NCBI GenBank assembly: GCA_030694365.1
Contig: JAUXYM010000039.1
Coordinates: 1 to 40,016 of the forward strand
Origin: Nevskia sp.
GTDB taxonomy: Bacteria > Pseudomonadota > Gammaproteobacteria > Nevskiales > Nevskiaceae
DNA length: 40,016 bases
Reading direction: 5' to 3'
Shown: one piece after another, positions 1-8,284 of the stretch
Layout of the letters: each line of letters begins with the position of its first letter
How positions within the stretch are numbered: the stretch's first letter is position 1
Program-made: the position numbers and the translations under genes
The notes under the pieces: generated by a model
The model's database searches: none
Seen by the model: only the letters and a program-made list of their open reading frames with translations
What the model was told of the DNA's origin: nothing

Positions 1-1
1 C

Positions 2-109
2 CGCGACGAGGTCATGGACGGCATCGCCGAAATGATTCCGGACGTCCAGGTCGAAGCGACGTTTCCGGACGGCACCAAGCTGGTCACCGTCCACAATCCC
101 ATTCCTTGA
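2..109 (+). CDS. ureA: Urease subunit gamma, C-terminal end (partial)
   Basis: The window opens inside this gene; only the last 35 codons and a TGA stop are present. The translation contains [18 protein letters not shown] followed by TVHNPI, the strongly conserved C-terminus of the urease gamma subunit. Gamma, beta and alpha subunits form the (alpha-beta-gamma)3 apoenzyme that hydrolyses urea to ammonia and carbamate in the cytoplasm. The stop lies 8 nt before the ureB ATG, so the two are almost certainly co-transcribed and perhaps translationally coupled. The start and any upstream ureD lie outside the window. Confidence 0.93.
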   Translation, partial: RDEVMDGIAEMIPDVQVEATFPDGTKLVTVHNPIP

Positions 110-117
110 GCGCCGCC

Positions 118-426
118 ATGATCCCAGGTGAACTGCTGCCGCTCGATGGGCCCGACATCGAACTCAACGCCGGCCGCGAGACCTTAAGCCTGCGCGTCGC
201 CAACCTCGGCGACCGGCCGATCCAGGTTGGCTCGCACTATCACTTCTTCGAGACCAACGACTCGCTGCACTTCGATCGAACCAAAGCGCGCGGCTTCCGG
301 CTGAACATTCCGGCCGGCACCGCAGTGCGCTTCGAGCCGGGCCAGGAACGCAACATCGAACTGGTCGCCTATGCCGGCGATCGCATCGTTCATGGCTTTC
401 AGGGCAAGGTCGAGGGTCCGCTATGA
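118..426 (+). CDS. ureB: Urease subunit beta
   Basis: A 102-aa structural subunit of urease. It starts MIPGEL and has the family signature [17 protein letters not shown] near residues 32-48 and [18 protein letters not shown] after that. The length is normal for separate bacterial beta subunits. A TTG lies 12 nt further upstream in frame, but the ATG at 118 gives the MIPGE start typical of the family. It sits between ureA (8-nt gap) and ureC, from which it is separated by about 150 bp of repeat sequence. Beta has no catalytic residues but stabilises the alpha-subunit flap. Identification is secure. Confidence 0.96.
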   Translation: MIPGELLPLDGPDIELNAGRETLSLRVANLGDRPIQVGSHYHFFETNDSLHFDRTKARGFRLNIPAGTAVRFEPGQERNIELVAYAGDRIVHGFQGKVEGPL

Positions 427-448
427 GCGATCTTCACGTGCTGCAGAA

Positions 449-556
449 CCCCTCTCCCCCCGGGAGAGGGGCAGGGGTGAGGGACGATGCCCGATCGAAC
501 TCGAGCACTCCACGAAGAGCGCGCCCCTCACCCAACCCTCTCCCGGGGGGAGAGGG
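449..556. repeat. Paired inverted REP-like element between ureB and ureC
   Basis: The left arm (about 449-483) reads as a ctctcccccgggagagg hairpin followed by caggggtgaggg. The right arm (about 523-556) is its inverted counterpart, cccctcacccaaccctctc with ggggggagagg. Each arm is a palindrome, and the two arms are inverted relative to each other around about 40 bp of unique DNA. This is the layout of bacterial interspersed mosaic elements. It fills nearly the whole spacer inside the urease operon, so the mRNA must carry the structure. Confidence 0.8.
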
Positions 557-574
557 CTTTAGCGGGAGCGCTTC

Positions 575-2308
575 ATGAAGATCAGCAGAGCCGACTACGC
601 CAGCCTCTACGGCCCGACCACCGGCGACCGGCTGCGCCTGGCCGATACCGCGCTGATCATCGAGATCGAGCGCGATCACACCATCTACGGCGACGAAGTC
701 AGCTTCGGCGGCGGCAAGGTGATTCGTGACGGCATGGGCCAGAGCCAGCGGCTCAGCGCGTTCACCGCCGACACGGTGATCACCAATGTCGTGATCGTCG
801 ATCACTGGGGCATCGTCAAGGCCGACATCGGCATCAAGGCCGGACGGATCAGCGGCATCGGCAAGGCCGGCAATCCAGACGTGCAGCCGGGGGTCGACAT
901 CGTCATCGGCCCGGGCACCGAGATCATCGCTGGCGAAGGCCAGATCATCACCGCCGGGGCGATCGATTCGCACATCCACTTCATCTGCCCGCAGCAGGTC
1001 GAGGACGCGATGATGTCCGGCACCACGACCATGATCGGCGGCGGCACCGGCCCTGCGACCGGCACCAATGCGACCACCTGCACGCCAGGCCCCTGGCATC
1101 TCGCGCGGATGCTACAGGCGGTGGAAGGCTTGCCGATCAATTTCGGGTTCCTGGGCAAGGGCAATGCTTCGCTGCCCGGCGCGCTCGAGGAACAACTCGA
1201 AGCCGGTGCCATGGGCCTGAAGCTGCACGAGGACTGGGGCACCACACCCAAGGCGATCGACAACTGCCTCGACGTTGCCGAGCGCTACGACGTGCAGGTG
1301 GCGATCCACACCGACACCCTGAACGAGTCGGGTTTTGTCGAAGCCACGCTCGCCGCGTTCAAGGGCCGCGCGATCCACACCTATCACACCGAAGGTGCCG
1401 GCGGCGGTCACGCACCGGACATCATCCGCGCCTGCGGAGAAGCCAATGTGCTGCCCTCGTCGACCAACCCGACGAGGCCGTACACGGTGAACACGGTCGA
1501 CGAACACCTCGACATGCTGATGGTCTGCCACCACCTCGATCCAGGCATTCCGGAAGACGTGGCGTTCGCCGAATCGCGGATCCGCCGCGAGACCATCGCC
1601 GCCGAAGACATCCTGCACGACCTCGGCGCGTTCTCGATGATCTCGTCCGACAGCCAAGCGATGGGCCGCATCGGCGAAGTCATCACCCGCACCTGGCAGA
1701 CCGCGCACAAGATGAAGACCCAGCGCGGCCCGCTGCTCCCTTCCCCCGCGAGCGGGGGAAGGGCTGGGGATGGGGGCGTTTCACGTCACGACAATTTCCG
1801 CGTCCGCCGCTATGTCGCCAAGTACACGATCAATCCGGCGATCACCCATGGCGTCGCCCATGAAGTCGGCTCGATCGAAGTCGGCAAGCTCGCTGATCTG
1901 GTGCTGTGGCGGCCGGCCTTCTTCGGTGCCAAGCCGTCGATGATCATCAAGGGCGGCATGATCGTCGCAGCACCGATGGGCGATCCGAATGCGTCCATTC
2001 CAACGCCGCAGCCGGTGCACTACCGGCCGATGTTCGGTGCCTTCGGCCGCGCCATCGCCGAGACTTCGGTGAGCTTCGTGTCGCAGGCCGGGCTCGATGC
2101 TGGGCTGCGCGACAAGCTGGGCTTGAGCAAGCGGCTGGTCGCCTGCAAGAACACGCGGGCGATCCGCAAGCGCGATCTGATCCTCAACGACTACCAGCCG
2201 AAGATCGAAGTCGATGCCCAGACTTACGAGGTGCGCGCCGATGGCGTGCGACTGCATTGCGAGCCGGCGGCGGTGTTGCCGCTGGCGCAGCGGTATTTCC
2301 TGTTTTGA
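575..2308 (+). CDS. ureC: Urease subunit alpha (catalytic), with in-frame repeat insertion
   Basis: A 577-aa nickel amidohydrolase and the catalytic urease subunit. The metal ligands are visible: SHIHF (His133/His135), the carbamylated lysine in GLKLHED (Lys216, with His218), [21 protein letters not shown], the flap region MVCHHLDP, and SSDSQAMGR. It ends in AQRYFLF as expected. The protein is about 10 residues longer than the usual 567. The excess lies at residues 386-403, where conserved sequence (ending MKTQRG) is interrupted by a Pro/Gly-rich stretch, [16 protein letters not shown], before [10 protein letters not shown] resumes. That stretch is encoded by one arm of a palindromic repeat (see repeat at 1736-1786). 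The frame stays open and all active-site residues are intact, so a functional enzyme is likely. The SD-like gggag ahead of ATG 575 lies just past the intergenic repeat. Confidence 0.97.
   Translation: MKISRADYASLYGPTTGDRLRLADTALIIEIERDHTIYGDEVSFGGGKVIRDGMGQSQRLSAFTADTVITNVVIVDHWGIVKADIGIKAGRISGIGKAGNPDVQPGVDIVIGPGTEIIAGEGQIITAGAIDSHIHFICPQQVEDAMMSGTTTMIGGGTGPATGTNATTCTPGPWHLARMLQAVEGLPINFGFLGKGNASLPGALEEQLEAGAMGLKLHEDWGTTPKAIDNCLDVAERYDVQVAIHTDTLNESGFVEATLAAFKGRAIHTYHTEGAGGGHAPDIIRACGEANVLPSSTNPTRPYTVNTVDEHLDMLMVCHHLDPGIPEDVAFAESRIRRETIAAEDILHDLGAFSMISSDSQAMGRIGEVITRTWQTAHKMKTQRGPLLPSPASGGRAGDGGVSRHDNFRVRRYVAKYTINPAITHGVAHEVGSIEVGKLADLVLWRPAFFGAKPSMIIKGGMIVAAPMGDPNASIPTPQPVHYRPMFGAFGRAIAETSVSFVSQAGLDAGLRDKLGLSKRLVACKNTRAIRKRDLILNDYQPKIEVDAQTYEVRADGVRLHCEPAAVLPLAQRYFLF
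1736..1786 (+). repeat. REP-like palindromic arm inserted in frame within ureC
   Basis: The bases from about 1736 form the stem ttcccccgcgagcgggggaa and then gggctggggatgggggcg, followed by tttcacg. The intergenic copy at 2328-2374 has the same order: cctcccccgcttgcggggga, then gggttggggtgggggcg and tttgacg. The copy at 8176-8224 also matches. Here only one arm is present, not the inverted pair. It replaces a short variable loop of UreC and adds about 10 codons net without disturbing the frame. Confidence 0.85.
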
Positions 2309-2327
2309 ACGCGCCTCTTCTTCATAG

Positions 2328-2432
2328 CTCCCTCCCCCGCTTGCGGGGGAGGGTTGGGGTGGGGGCGTTTGACGTTGGCGCGGAACCTGACCGCCCCCAT
2401 CCCAGCCTTCCCCCGTTCGCGGGGAAAGGAGC
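2328..2432. repeat. Paired inverted REP-like element between ureC and ureE
   Basis: The left arm (2328-2374) is a cccccgcttgcggggg hairpin followed by a G-rich tail and gcgtttgacg. The right arm (about 2391-2432) is the inverted counterpart ccgcccccatcccagcc plus the hairpin ttcccccgttcgcgggga. The two arms are about 16 bp apart. It is the closest relative of the arm inside ureC (1736-1786) and of the pair at 8176-8280. Confidence 0.82.
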
Positions 2433-2453
2433 AGTTCGCACCCGGCGATAAAG

Positions 2454-2915
2454 ATGCTCACCATCACCAAACGCCTCGGCGACGGCACCCACGCCGCGAC
2501 CATCAAGATCGAACTGCCGTTCGATCTGCGCAGCCGCAGCCGCCAGCTCGCCAAACTGTCGACCGGCGAGGAAGTCGGCCTGCGTCTCGAACGCGGCCTG
2601 GTGCTGCGTGGCGGCGATCGCCTGCAAGCGGACGATGGCCGCATCGTCGAGATCGTCGCGGCGAACGAAGTGGTTTCGACGGTGACTTGCGATGACCCCT
2701 GGCGGCTGGCGCGCGCCACCTATCACCTCGGCAACCGCCATGTGCCGGTGCAGATCGGCACCGGCTGGCTGCGCTTCCGCCATGATCATGTGCTCGATGA
2801 AATGCTGCGCGGCCAGGGTTTCACGGTCACTGTCGAGGAAGCGCCGTTCGAGCCGGAAGGCGGTGCCTACGGTGGTTCGGGGGGCGGTCACGGCCACTCC
2901 CACGGGCACGGCTGA
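2454..2915 (+). CDS. ureE: Urease accessory protein UreE (nickel metallochaperone)
   Basis: A 153-aa protein that delivers Ni2+ to the UreDFG-apourease complex in the cytoplasm. The N-terminal domain (about 1-75) is the beta-rich UreE fold. The C-terminal metal-binding domain contains ATYHLGNRHVPVQI and RFRHDHVLDEMLR, the conserved family region. The C-terminus ends in a Gly/His tail, GGGHGHSHGHG, which in relatives binds extra nickel. It follows ureC after a 145-bp spacer filled by a repeat and is followed 5 bp later by ureF, so it belongs to the urease operon. Confidence 0.95.
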   Translation: MLTITKRLGDGTHAATIKIELPFDLRSRSRQLAKLSTGEEVGLRLERGLVLRGGDRLQADDGRIVEIVAANEVVSTVTCDDPWRLARATYHLGNRHVPVQIGTGWLRFRHDHVLDEMLRGQGFTVTVEEAPFEPEGGAYGGSGGGHGHSHGHG

Positions 2916-2920
2916 ACGGC

Positions 2921-3610
2921 ATGTACGGTCACGGTGCGGCCGGCGGCACGGCGCTGCTGCGGCTGCTGAATCTGACCAGCCCGGCGCTGCCGATCGGCAG
3001 CTTCCATTTCTCCCAGGGGCTGGAAGATGCGGTCGAGCGGCGGCTGGTCGTCGATGAAGCAAGCGCTGGCGACTGGATCACCGGCCTCGCTGCGCAGTCG
3101 GTCGGCACGCTCGATCTGCCGATGCTGCTGCGCCTGCATGCGGCCTGGATCGACAAGCGCCCGCCGTGGGCGCTGCGGCTCAGCGCGCGGCTGATCGCCT
3201 GCCGCGAAACCGCCGAGCTGCGCGCCGAAGACCGGCATCTCGGTTCGGCACTCGCCCGGGTGCTGATCGAGCACGGCATCGAGGAAGCCAAGCCCTGGGT
3301 CGGCAATGTCGACGCCAGCCATGCCGCGCTGTTCGCGCTGGCCGCGGTGCGCTGGGACATCTGCGCGCCGGACGCCGCCACCGGCTATCTGTGGAGCTGG
3401 TGCGAGAACCAGGTGCTGGCGGCGATCAAACTGGTGCCGCTCGGTCAGAGCGCCGGCCAGCGCCTGCTCGGCCAATTGATCGAGCAGATTCCGGAGATCG
3501 TCGAAACCGCGGCGACCATCGACGACGACGACATCGGCATCGCCAGCCCGATGCAGGGCATCGCCAGCGCCCGCCACGAATCCCAGTATTCGCGGCTGTT
3601 CAGGTCGTGA
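2921..3610 (+). CDS. ureF: Urease accessory protein UreF
   Basis: A 229-aa helical accessory protein. UreF bridges UreD and UreG in the activation complex and acts in gating nickel and GTPase activity. Family sequence is clear: LTSPALPIGSFHFSQGLE near residues 18-35, then DLPMLLRLHAAW, and a C-terminal ASARHESQYSRLFRS. The length is typical. It lies 5 bp after ureE, and its stop is touched directly by an inverted repeat. ureG does not follow as usual but lies 1.6 kb away on the other strand. Confidence 0.95.
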   Translation: MYGHGAAGGTALLRLLNLTSPALPIGSFHFSQGLEDAVERRLVVDEASAGDWITGLAAQSVGTLDLPMLLRLHAAWIDKRPPWALRLSARLIACRETAELRAEDRHLGSALARVLIEHGIEEAKPWVGNVDASHAALFALAAVRWDICAPDAATGYLWSWCENQVLAAIKLVPLGQSAGQRLLGQLIEQIPEIVETAATIDDDDIGIASPMQGIASARHESQYSRLFRS

Positions 3611-3717
3611 AGCAGTTTCCAGTTTCTAGTTGTTGGTTTCCAGAGAAGCAACAGCAGCCCTGAAAAATCGCTTGTGCTTCTCTGGAAACTGGCAACCAAC
3701 AACTGGAAACTGCTTCT
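3611..3717. repeat. Long imperfect inverted repeat after ureF
   Basis: The left arm begins right after the ureF stop (gaagcagtttccag, then gttgttggtttccagagaagc). The right arm (about 3675-3717) reads gcttctctggaaactgg, then caaccaacaactgg and aaactgcttc. The arms are about 40 bp with small gaps, around an unpaired centre of roughly 16 bp. Arms are built from cagtttccag units. It could form a long hairpin at the end of the urease transcript. Confidence 0.75.
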
Positions 3718-3765
3718 ACTGGCACCCGTTTTGCTCAGCCGTGGAACGAACGAGGAGAGCCACCC

Positions 3766-3807
3766 ATGAGCACAACAACACCGGGACGCAGCAGGCACCC
3801 AGCATGA
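3766..3807 (+). other. Possible 13-codon leader ORF overlapping the patatin start
   Basis: An ATG at 3766 is preceded by a good Shine-Dalgarno-like gaggag at about 3752-3757. The reading frame ends at a TGA (3805-3807) that overlaps the ATG (3804) of the patatin-like gene as ATGA. The patatin ATG itself has no clear ribosome site. The small ORF may couple translation of the lipase gene. Alternatively it marks a start region disturbed by a frameshift or by the neighbouring repeat. Confidence 0.35.
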
Positions 3808-5066
3808 CCGGCCACGTCGACGCCGCCTGGCGCTTTGGCCGCAAGACCGGTCTGGTGCTGACCGCCGGCGGTTCGCGCGGTGCCTATCAGGCCGGCGTGC
3901 TGAAACGGATCGGCGAGATTCCGGCTTTGCGCGGCGGGCCGTCGCCGTTCCCGATCGTCACCGGTGCTTCGGCCGGTGCGATCAACGGCACCCTGATCGC
4001 CGGCGGCAGCGAAGACTTCCACGACGCCACCCGCCGCCTGGCCAGGCTGTGGTCGCAACTGCGCACCGAGCAGGTCTACCGCACCGATGTTCGCGCGCTG
4101 CTGCGCAATGGCTGGAAGCTCGGACTCGATGTGGTGACCGGTGCGACTTTCGGCGCTGGCCGGGTCGCATCCTTGCTCGATACCTCGCCGCTGCCGGCAT
4201 TCCTGAAGGAACACCTGCCGTTCGGCGGTGTCGGCCGCGCCATCGATGCCGGCCGGCTGTATGCCCTGGCGGTCACCGCCACCGGCTATCACTCCGGCAA
4301 GTCCTACACCTTCATCGAAGGCCGCAAGGGCCATCCGCTGTGGCTGAAAAGCCGCCGTGTGGCGCTGGCGACGAAGATCGGCGTCGAGCATGTCTGTGCC
4401 TCGGCGGCGATTCCAATCGTGTTTCCGCCTGCTCCGGTGACCATCGACGGCGTCACCGCCTGGTTCGGTGACGGCGCACTGCGCCTGACCACGCCGATGA
4501 GCCCGGCGATCCGCCTCGGTGCCAACCGGCTGCTGGCGATCGGCATCCGCTGCGCGGACGCTGCCGATAACCTGACTCGCGCCGAACTGGCACCGGCCAC
4601 CGACGACCAAGCGACGACCCTGCGCCGGCCACCGCTGTCGCAGATCTGTGGCGTGTTCATGAACGCGGTGTTCCTCGATCATCTCGACGCCGATCTCGAT
4701 CATCTGTGCCGGATGAACGAGCTGATCGCCGCGATGCCCGAGGCCAGCCGCGAGTTCGTCAACGGCAAGATGCGCGAGCCGATCAAGGTCGTCGAACCGC
4801 TGGCGATCTCGCCGTCGGAAGACCTGGCGGTGATCGCCAACGCGCTCAAGCACCGGATTCCGGCCACCGTGCGCTACCTGCTCGAAGCGCTCGGCACACC
4901 CGATGCCCGCAGCGCCGATCTGACCAGCTACCTGCTGTTCGATGCCGAGTACACCCGCGAACTGATCCGCATCGGCTACGCGGATGCGTCGACGCGGATC
5001 GACGAGATCGAAGCCTTCCTGCGTCAGCCGGCGACTGCGGCGAGCAGGGAAAGTGCGGACGATTGA
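3804..5066 (+). CDS. Patatin-like phospholipase family protein
   Basis: About 420 aa from ATG 3804. It has the patatin Ser-Asp dyad architecture: an oxyanion-loop LTAGGSRGAYQAGVL (residues 19-34), the nucleophile elbow GASAG (54-58, Ser56), and the DGA box WFGDGAL with Asp223. Patatin-like proteins are acyl hydrolases acting on phospholipids or related esters. There is no clear signal peptide, so it is probably cytosolic or membrane-associated. The open frame extends upstream to 3630, but that part is translated repeat DNA; a GTG at 3741 is also in frame. The protein has no known link to urease and sits between ureF and the convergent ureG. Confidence 0.85.
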   Translation: MTGHVDAAWRFGRKTGLVLTAGGSRGAYQAGVLKRIGEIPALRGGPSPFPIVTGASAGAINGTLIAGGSEDFHDATRRLARLWSQLRTEQVYRTDVRALLRNGWKLGLDVVTGATFGAGRVASLLDTSPLPAFLKEHLPFGGVGRAIDAGRLYALAVTATGYHSGKSYTFIEGRKGHPLWLKSRRVALATKIGVEHVCASAAIPIVFPPAPVTIDGVTAWFGDGALRLTTPMSPAIRLGANRLLAIGIRCADAADNLTRAELAPATDDQATTLRRPPLSQICGVFMNAVFLDHLDADLDHLCRMNELIAAMPEASREFVNGKMREPIKVVEPLAISPSEDLAVIANALKHRIPATVRYLLEALGTPDARSADLTSYLLFDAEYTRELIRIGYADASTRIDEIEAFLRQPATAASRESADD

Positions 5067-5077
5067 GAGGCCGGTTC

Positions 5078-5164
5078 GTCATTCCCGCGCAGGCGGGAAT
5101 CCAGTTTTCTGTTGCCAGCGGTGCGTGAAAACTGGAACTGGATTCCCGCCTGCGCGGGAATGAC
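5078..5164. repeat. 27-bp perfect inverted repeat (GTCATTCCCGC type)
   Basis: The left arm 5078-5104 begins gtcattcccgcgcaggcggg and ends aatccag. The right arm 5138-5164 is its exact reverse complement over 27 bp. The 33-bp centre is not paired. It lies between the convergent patatin-like gene and ureG, with no T-tract, so it is better called a palindromic repeat than a classic terminator. It could still stop or stabilise transcripts from both sides. Elements of this sequence type are widespread in proteobacterial genomes. Confidence 0.85.
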
Positions 5165-5192
5165 AGAAGGGGTTTGGCGATGAACCGAACAG

Positions 5193-5813
<621 letters not shown>

Positions 5814-5904
5814 GTCGCTTGATTCCTTGGGTTCAGATGCTGGATTGGGATGTGAAACATGCAGCAATCGGCATACCACGATGGGGCAAAAGCAAAAAAT
5901 CCCT

Positions 5905-5996
5905 GAGCACGAAGGCACAAAGGTGAAAAGCAAGGACACGAAGAAAAGCCTTTCCTTTGTGTCCTTGCCGTTGCTGTTCTCTGTGCCTTTGTGCCC
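5905..5996. repeat. Imperfect inverted repeat (GGCACAAAGGCAC type) between ogt and ureG
   Basis: The left arm (about 5905-5946) contains gcacgaaggcacaaagg and caaggacacgaag. The right arm (about 5952-5996) contains the reverse complements: ctttgtgtccttg, then ctctgtgcctttgtgcc. The arms are about 40 bp with a centre of only a few bases, giving a long cruciform-like hairpin. It lies just past the ogt stop and upstream of ureG on the minus strand, where it could insulate the two. Confidence 0.75.
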
Positions 5997-6009
5997 CGGA
6001 TCTTGTCTT

Positions 6010-6519
6010 CTAAAGCAGCAGCGCGCCCTCGTGGCGCAGCAGCCATTCCTTGCGATCGAGGCCACCGCCGTAGCCGGTGAGATTGCCGTTGGCACCGATC
6101 ACCCGATGGCAGGGCACGATGATCGAGATCGGATTGCGGCCGTTGGCGAGGCCGACGGCGCGCGAAGCCTTGGCATCGCCGAGCCTTGCTGCCACCTCGC
6201 CGTAGCGGGTGGTGACACCGAACGGAATCTGCAGCAACGCCGCCCAGACGCTTTGCTGGAACGCAGTGCCAACCGGCGCCAGCGGCAGATCGAACACCCT
6301 GCGCTTGCGCTCGAAATATTCGTGCAGTTGCTCGATCACCGCCTTGAACGGTACTTCGTCCCGACGCCAGTCCGGCTGCTTGCCGAGCCAGCGATCGTGC
6401 GGCGCCATGTACAGCGCCTGCAGCGCCCTGCCATTGCCGATCAGCAGCAGTTCGCCGATCGGGCTCGGCATCAGGCAGTAGCAGGTTGCCGGCTTCAGTT
6501 GCTGCTCGTTCAAGTTCAT
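6010..6519 (-). CDS. ogt: Methylated-DNA--protein-cysteine methyltransferase
   Basis: A 169-aa suicide DNA-repair protein that transfers the methyl group from O6-methylguanine (or O4-methylthymine) to its own cysteine. The active-site box [10 protein letters not shown] is present with Cys137. Before it come PIGELLLIG near the N-terminus and the helix-turn-helix region [13 protein letters not shown]. It has no AdaA domain, so it is the Ogt/MGMT type rather than full Ada. Its ATG overlaps the alkA stop as ATGA, so translation is coupled to the preceding alkA reading frame. The frameshift in alkA may therefore affect ogt expression. Confidence 0.94.
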   Translation of the reverse strand: MNLNEQQLKPATCYCLMPSPIGELLLIGNGRALQALYMAPHDRWLGKQPDWRRDEVPFKAVIEQLHEYFERKRRVFDLPLAPVGTAFQQSVWAALLQIPFGVTTRYGEVAARLGDAKASRAVGLANGRNPISIIVPCHRVIGANGNLTGYGGGLDRKEWLLRHEGALLL

Positions 6520-7422
6520 CCGCCGGCCTCGGTATTGGTGCCCATCCGCAGCAAGCGCCAGAGATACAGCGCGGCATAGGCGCGATACGGCCGCCAGGCT
6601 TCGGCGGCGGCATCGGCGGCTTTCGGCTTGATGCCGCCGAGGGCCTTGCACAGCGCCAGATCGCCAGTCGGGAAGGCATCGGCATCGCGGAGTGCGCGCA
6701 TCGCGACGTAGTTCGACGTCCAGTGGCCGATGCCGGGAATCGCCCGGAAGCGTTCCAACTCGACGACGTGATCGCAGCCCGGCTCGAGCACCAGTTCGCC
6801 GGCGACATAGGCCTTGGCAACGGCGTGAATACTGGTCGCGCGGCGCTGGGTCAGGCCGAGGTTGATCAAGGTCTGCAGCTCGGCGGCGGCGATCAGCGCG
6901 GCGCGCGGGCTGAAGAATTTCAGTTCGGCGAACGGCGTCACCACCGGCTCGCCGAACGCCGAACGCCGCAGCGAAGCGGCTGAACAAGGTAGTCGCCGCC
7001 TTGACCGTGACCTGCTGGCCAACGATCGCGCGCAGCACCAGCTCGAAGCCATCGAAGCCGCCGGGCACCCGCAGGCCGGGTGTTGCCTTGATCACCGGCA
7101 CCAGCCGCGCATCCTTGGCCAGCACGGCAGCAATGGCGATCGGATCGGCTTCGAGGTCGAGCAGCTGCCGCAGCTTCGCGGTCAGCAGCGGCAGCACCGG
7201 CTCCAGCGATGGCGATAGCTCGACCGCCAGCTGATCGGCCCTTTTTGTTGCCGACACTGCGAGCCAGCCGCGCGCGCGCGCCAGATTGACGGTGCGCAGA
7301 TAACGGCCGTCGACCACCGCTTCGACACCGGCGGCACCACGACCGCCGAGAAAACCGAGCAACGCGTCCCAGGCCAGCGGCGGCTGGTAGGCCAGCGTCA
7401 GCCGCAGCGTGTCGCCGCTCAC
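6516..7422 (-). pseudogene. alkA: DNA-3-methyladenine glycosylase II, frameshifted by a 7-bp duplication
   Basis: Two adjacent frames together give an AlkA-type base-excision glycosylase of about 299 aa. The first frame, from GTG 7422, has the AlkA N-terminal domain and the start of the HhH-GPD domain (GFELVLRAIVGQQVTVKAA). After AAAFG the frame is lost. The rest lies in another frame: EPVVTPFAELKFF, the hairpin FRAIPGIGHWTSNY, and the catalytic-Asp region FPTGDLAL. The break coincides with a 7-bp tandem repeat, gccgaac twice at 6951-6964; removing one copy restores AAFGEPVVTPF. The gene overlaps ygfX upstream (GTGA) and ogt downstream (ATGA). As written it is a broken gene. A sequencing error or a reversible slippage allele cannot be excluded. 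Confidence 0.88.
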
Positions 7423-7898
7423 TCTCCGGTCTTCGGCTTGGCCAGTGCTTCGCCGGACAGCAGGCGCGCGCGCAGACGGCGCAGCAGTTCCGGATCGGCC
7501 TCGTCACCGAACAGTGCGCGGCTGCGGCGCACCCCGTCGGCAAGCTGGAAGTTCAGCAGCATCAGCTGGCTCTTGACGATCGTCGACGGCAGCAAGGTCG
7601 CCTCGAAGGACGCGCCGTTACCGTTCTCGACGGTCCACTTCGCGCTGCCTGACTGATCCGCCGCATGCCAGGTCAGCCGGGTCAAAGCCTTCGGCCCGAA
7701 GCCGAGCAAGCTGTGCCGACGCAGACTGAACCAGGACAGCATCAGCAGGCCGGACAACAACAGACCAGAGCTGTCCGGCGGCTGCGCGGCGAACACCAGC
7801 GCCGCCGCGACAACATGGACGATCACCAGCCCCTGCAAGCCGCGCAGGCTGGCGCGCGGGCGCAGATCAATCGTTGCGCTGAAGCTGTTCGATGACAT
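7419..7898 (-). CDS. ygfX: YgfX/CptA-like small membrane protein
   Basis: About 159 aa from ATG 7898. A basic N-terminus (DLRPRASLRGL) precedes two closely spaced membrane segments (about residues 20-55: VIVHVVAAALVFAA, then LLLSGLLMLSWFSL). A soluble C-terminal part follows. This architecture, with the 32-bp overlap of sdhE upstream, matches YgfX, the partner of SdhE (also described as toxin CptA of the SdhE/CptB pair; its toxin role is debated). No strong ribosome site precedes the ATG, consistent with coupling to sdhE. Its stop overlaps the GTG of alkA. The call rests on context and topology more than on conserved residues. Confidence 0.75.
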   Translation of the reverse strand: MSSNSFSATIDLRPRASLRGLQGLVIVHVVAAALVFAAQPPDSSGLLLSGLLMLSWFSLRRHSLLGFGPKALTRLTWHAADQSGSAKWTVENGNGASFEATLLPSTIVKSQLMLLNFQLADGVRRSRALFGDEADPELLRRLRARLLSGEALAKPKTGE

Positions 7899-8100
7899 GG
7901 GCGTATTGGGCAGGAGGCGGGGTCTGGCCGATGATCCAGGCCCAGAGATCCGGGTCTTCACATTCCAGCAGGCGCAGGAACACCCACTGATCGTCGGGGC
8001 TGGCGGTCTCGTAATGGCGGGCGAGATAACCGCCGAACAGCACATCGAGTTCCTTCATGCCGCGGCGGCAGAGGAAGCGGAGTCGGGCGAGATCGCTCAT
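7867..8100 (-). CDS. sdhE: FAD assembly factor SdhE
   Basis: A 77-aa protein of the SdhE/YgfY/SDHAF2 family, which promotes covalent attachment of FAD to SdhA (and FrdA). The diagnostic box is RRGMKELD at residues 12-19, in the context RLRFLCRRGMKELDVLFGGYL, here quoted in two parts: RLRFLC and the box itself. Further conserved residues are FLRLLECEDPDLWAWI near 42-57. It lies in the same minus-strand region as sdhCDAB, separated by a terminator and the YkgJ-type gene. A repeat pair at 8176-8280 lies upstream and may carry or bound its promoter. It overlaps ygfX by 32 bp. Confidence 0.95.
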   Translation of the reverse strand: MSDLARLRFLCRRGMKELDVLFGGYLARHYETASPDDQWVFLRLLECEDPDLWAWIIGQTPPPAQYAHVIEQLQRND

Positions 8101-8175
8101 CGATGGGAGGGGTGGAAAGGGGGTGCGGGGATTATCGCTGATGGGGGCGATTCGTTGGTCCGCGTTGCCGTTGGT

Positions 8176-8280
8176 CTCCTTCCCCCGTTCACGGGGTAAG
8201 GTCGGGAGGGGGGCGTTTGACGGTGGCGCTCACTTCAACCGCCCCCTCCCCAGCCCTCCCCCGTAAACGGGGGAGGGAGC
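8176..8280. repeat. Paired inverted REP-like element upstream of sdhE
   Basis: The left arm (8176-8224) is ctccttcccccgttcacggg followed by a G-rich tail and gcgtttgacgg. The right arm (about 8240-8280) is the inverted ccgccccctccccagccc plus the hairpin tcccccgtaaacggggga. It has the same organisation and sequence class as 2328-2432, and its arms match the single arm in ureC. It lies between the stop of the YkgJ-type gene and sdhE. Confidence 0.82.
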
Positions 8281-8284
8281 AAAG

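Noticed and set aside
1-3610. Urease cluster as a recent horizontal island
   Set aside because: Base composition and codon use look like the neighbouring core genes, and no integrase or attachment site is visible; only the repeats are unusual.
3630-3803. Upstream extension of the patatin-like frame by 58 codons
   Set aside because: Most of it is the right arm and centre of the intergenic inverted repeat.
5814-6095. Upstream extension of the ureG frame by 94 codons
   Set aside because: It translates an inverted repeat; UreG homologues start near [11 protein letters not shown] and the P-loop is in the expected place from ATG 5813.
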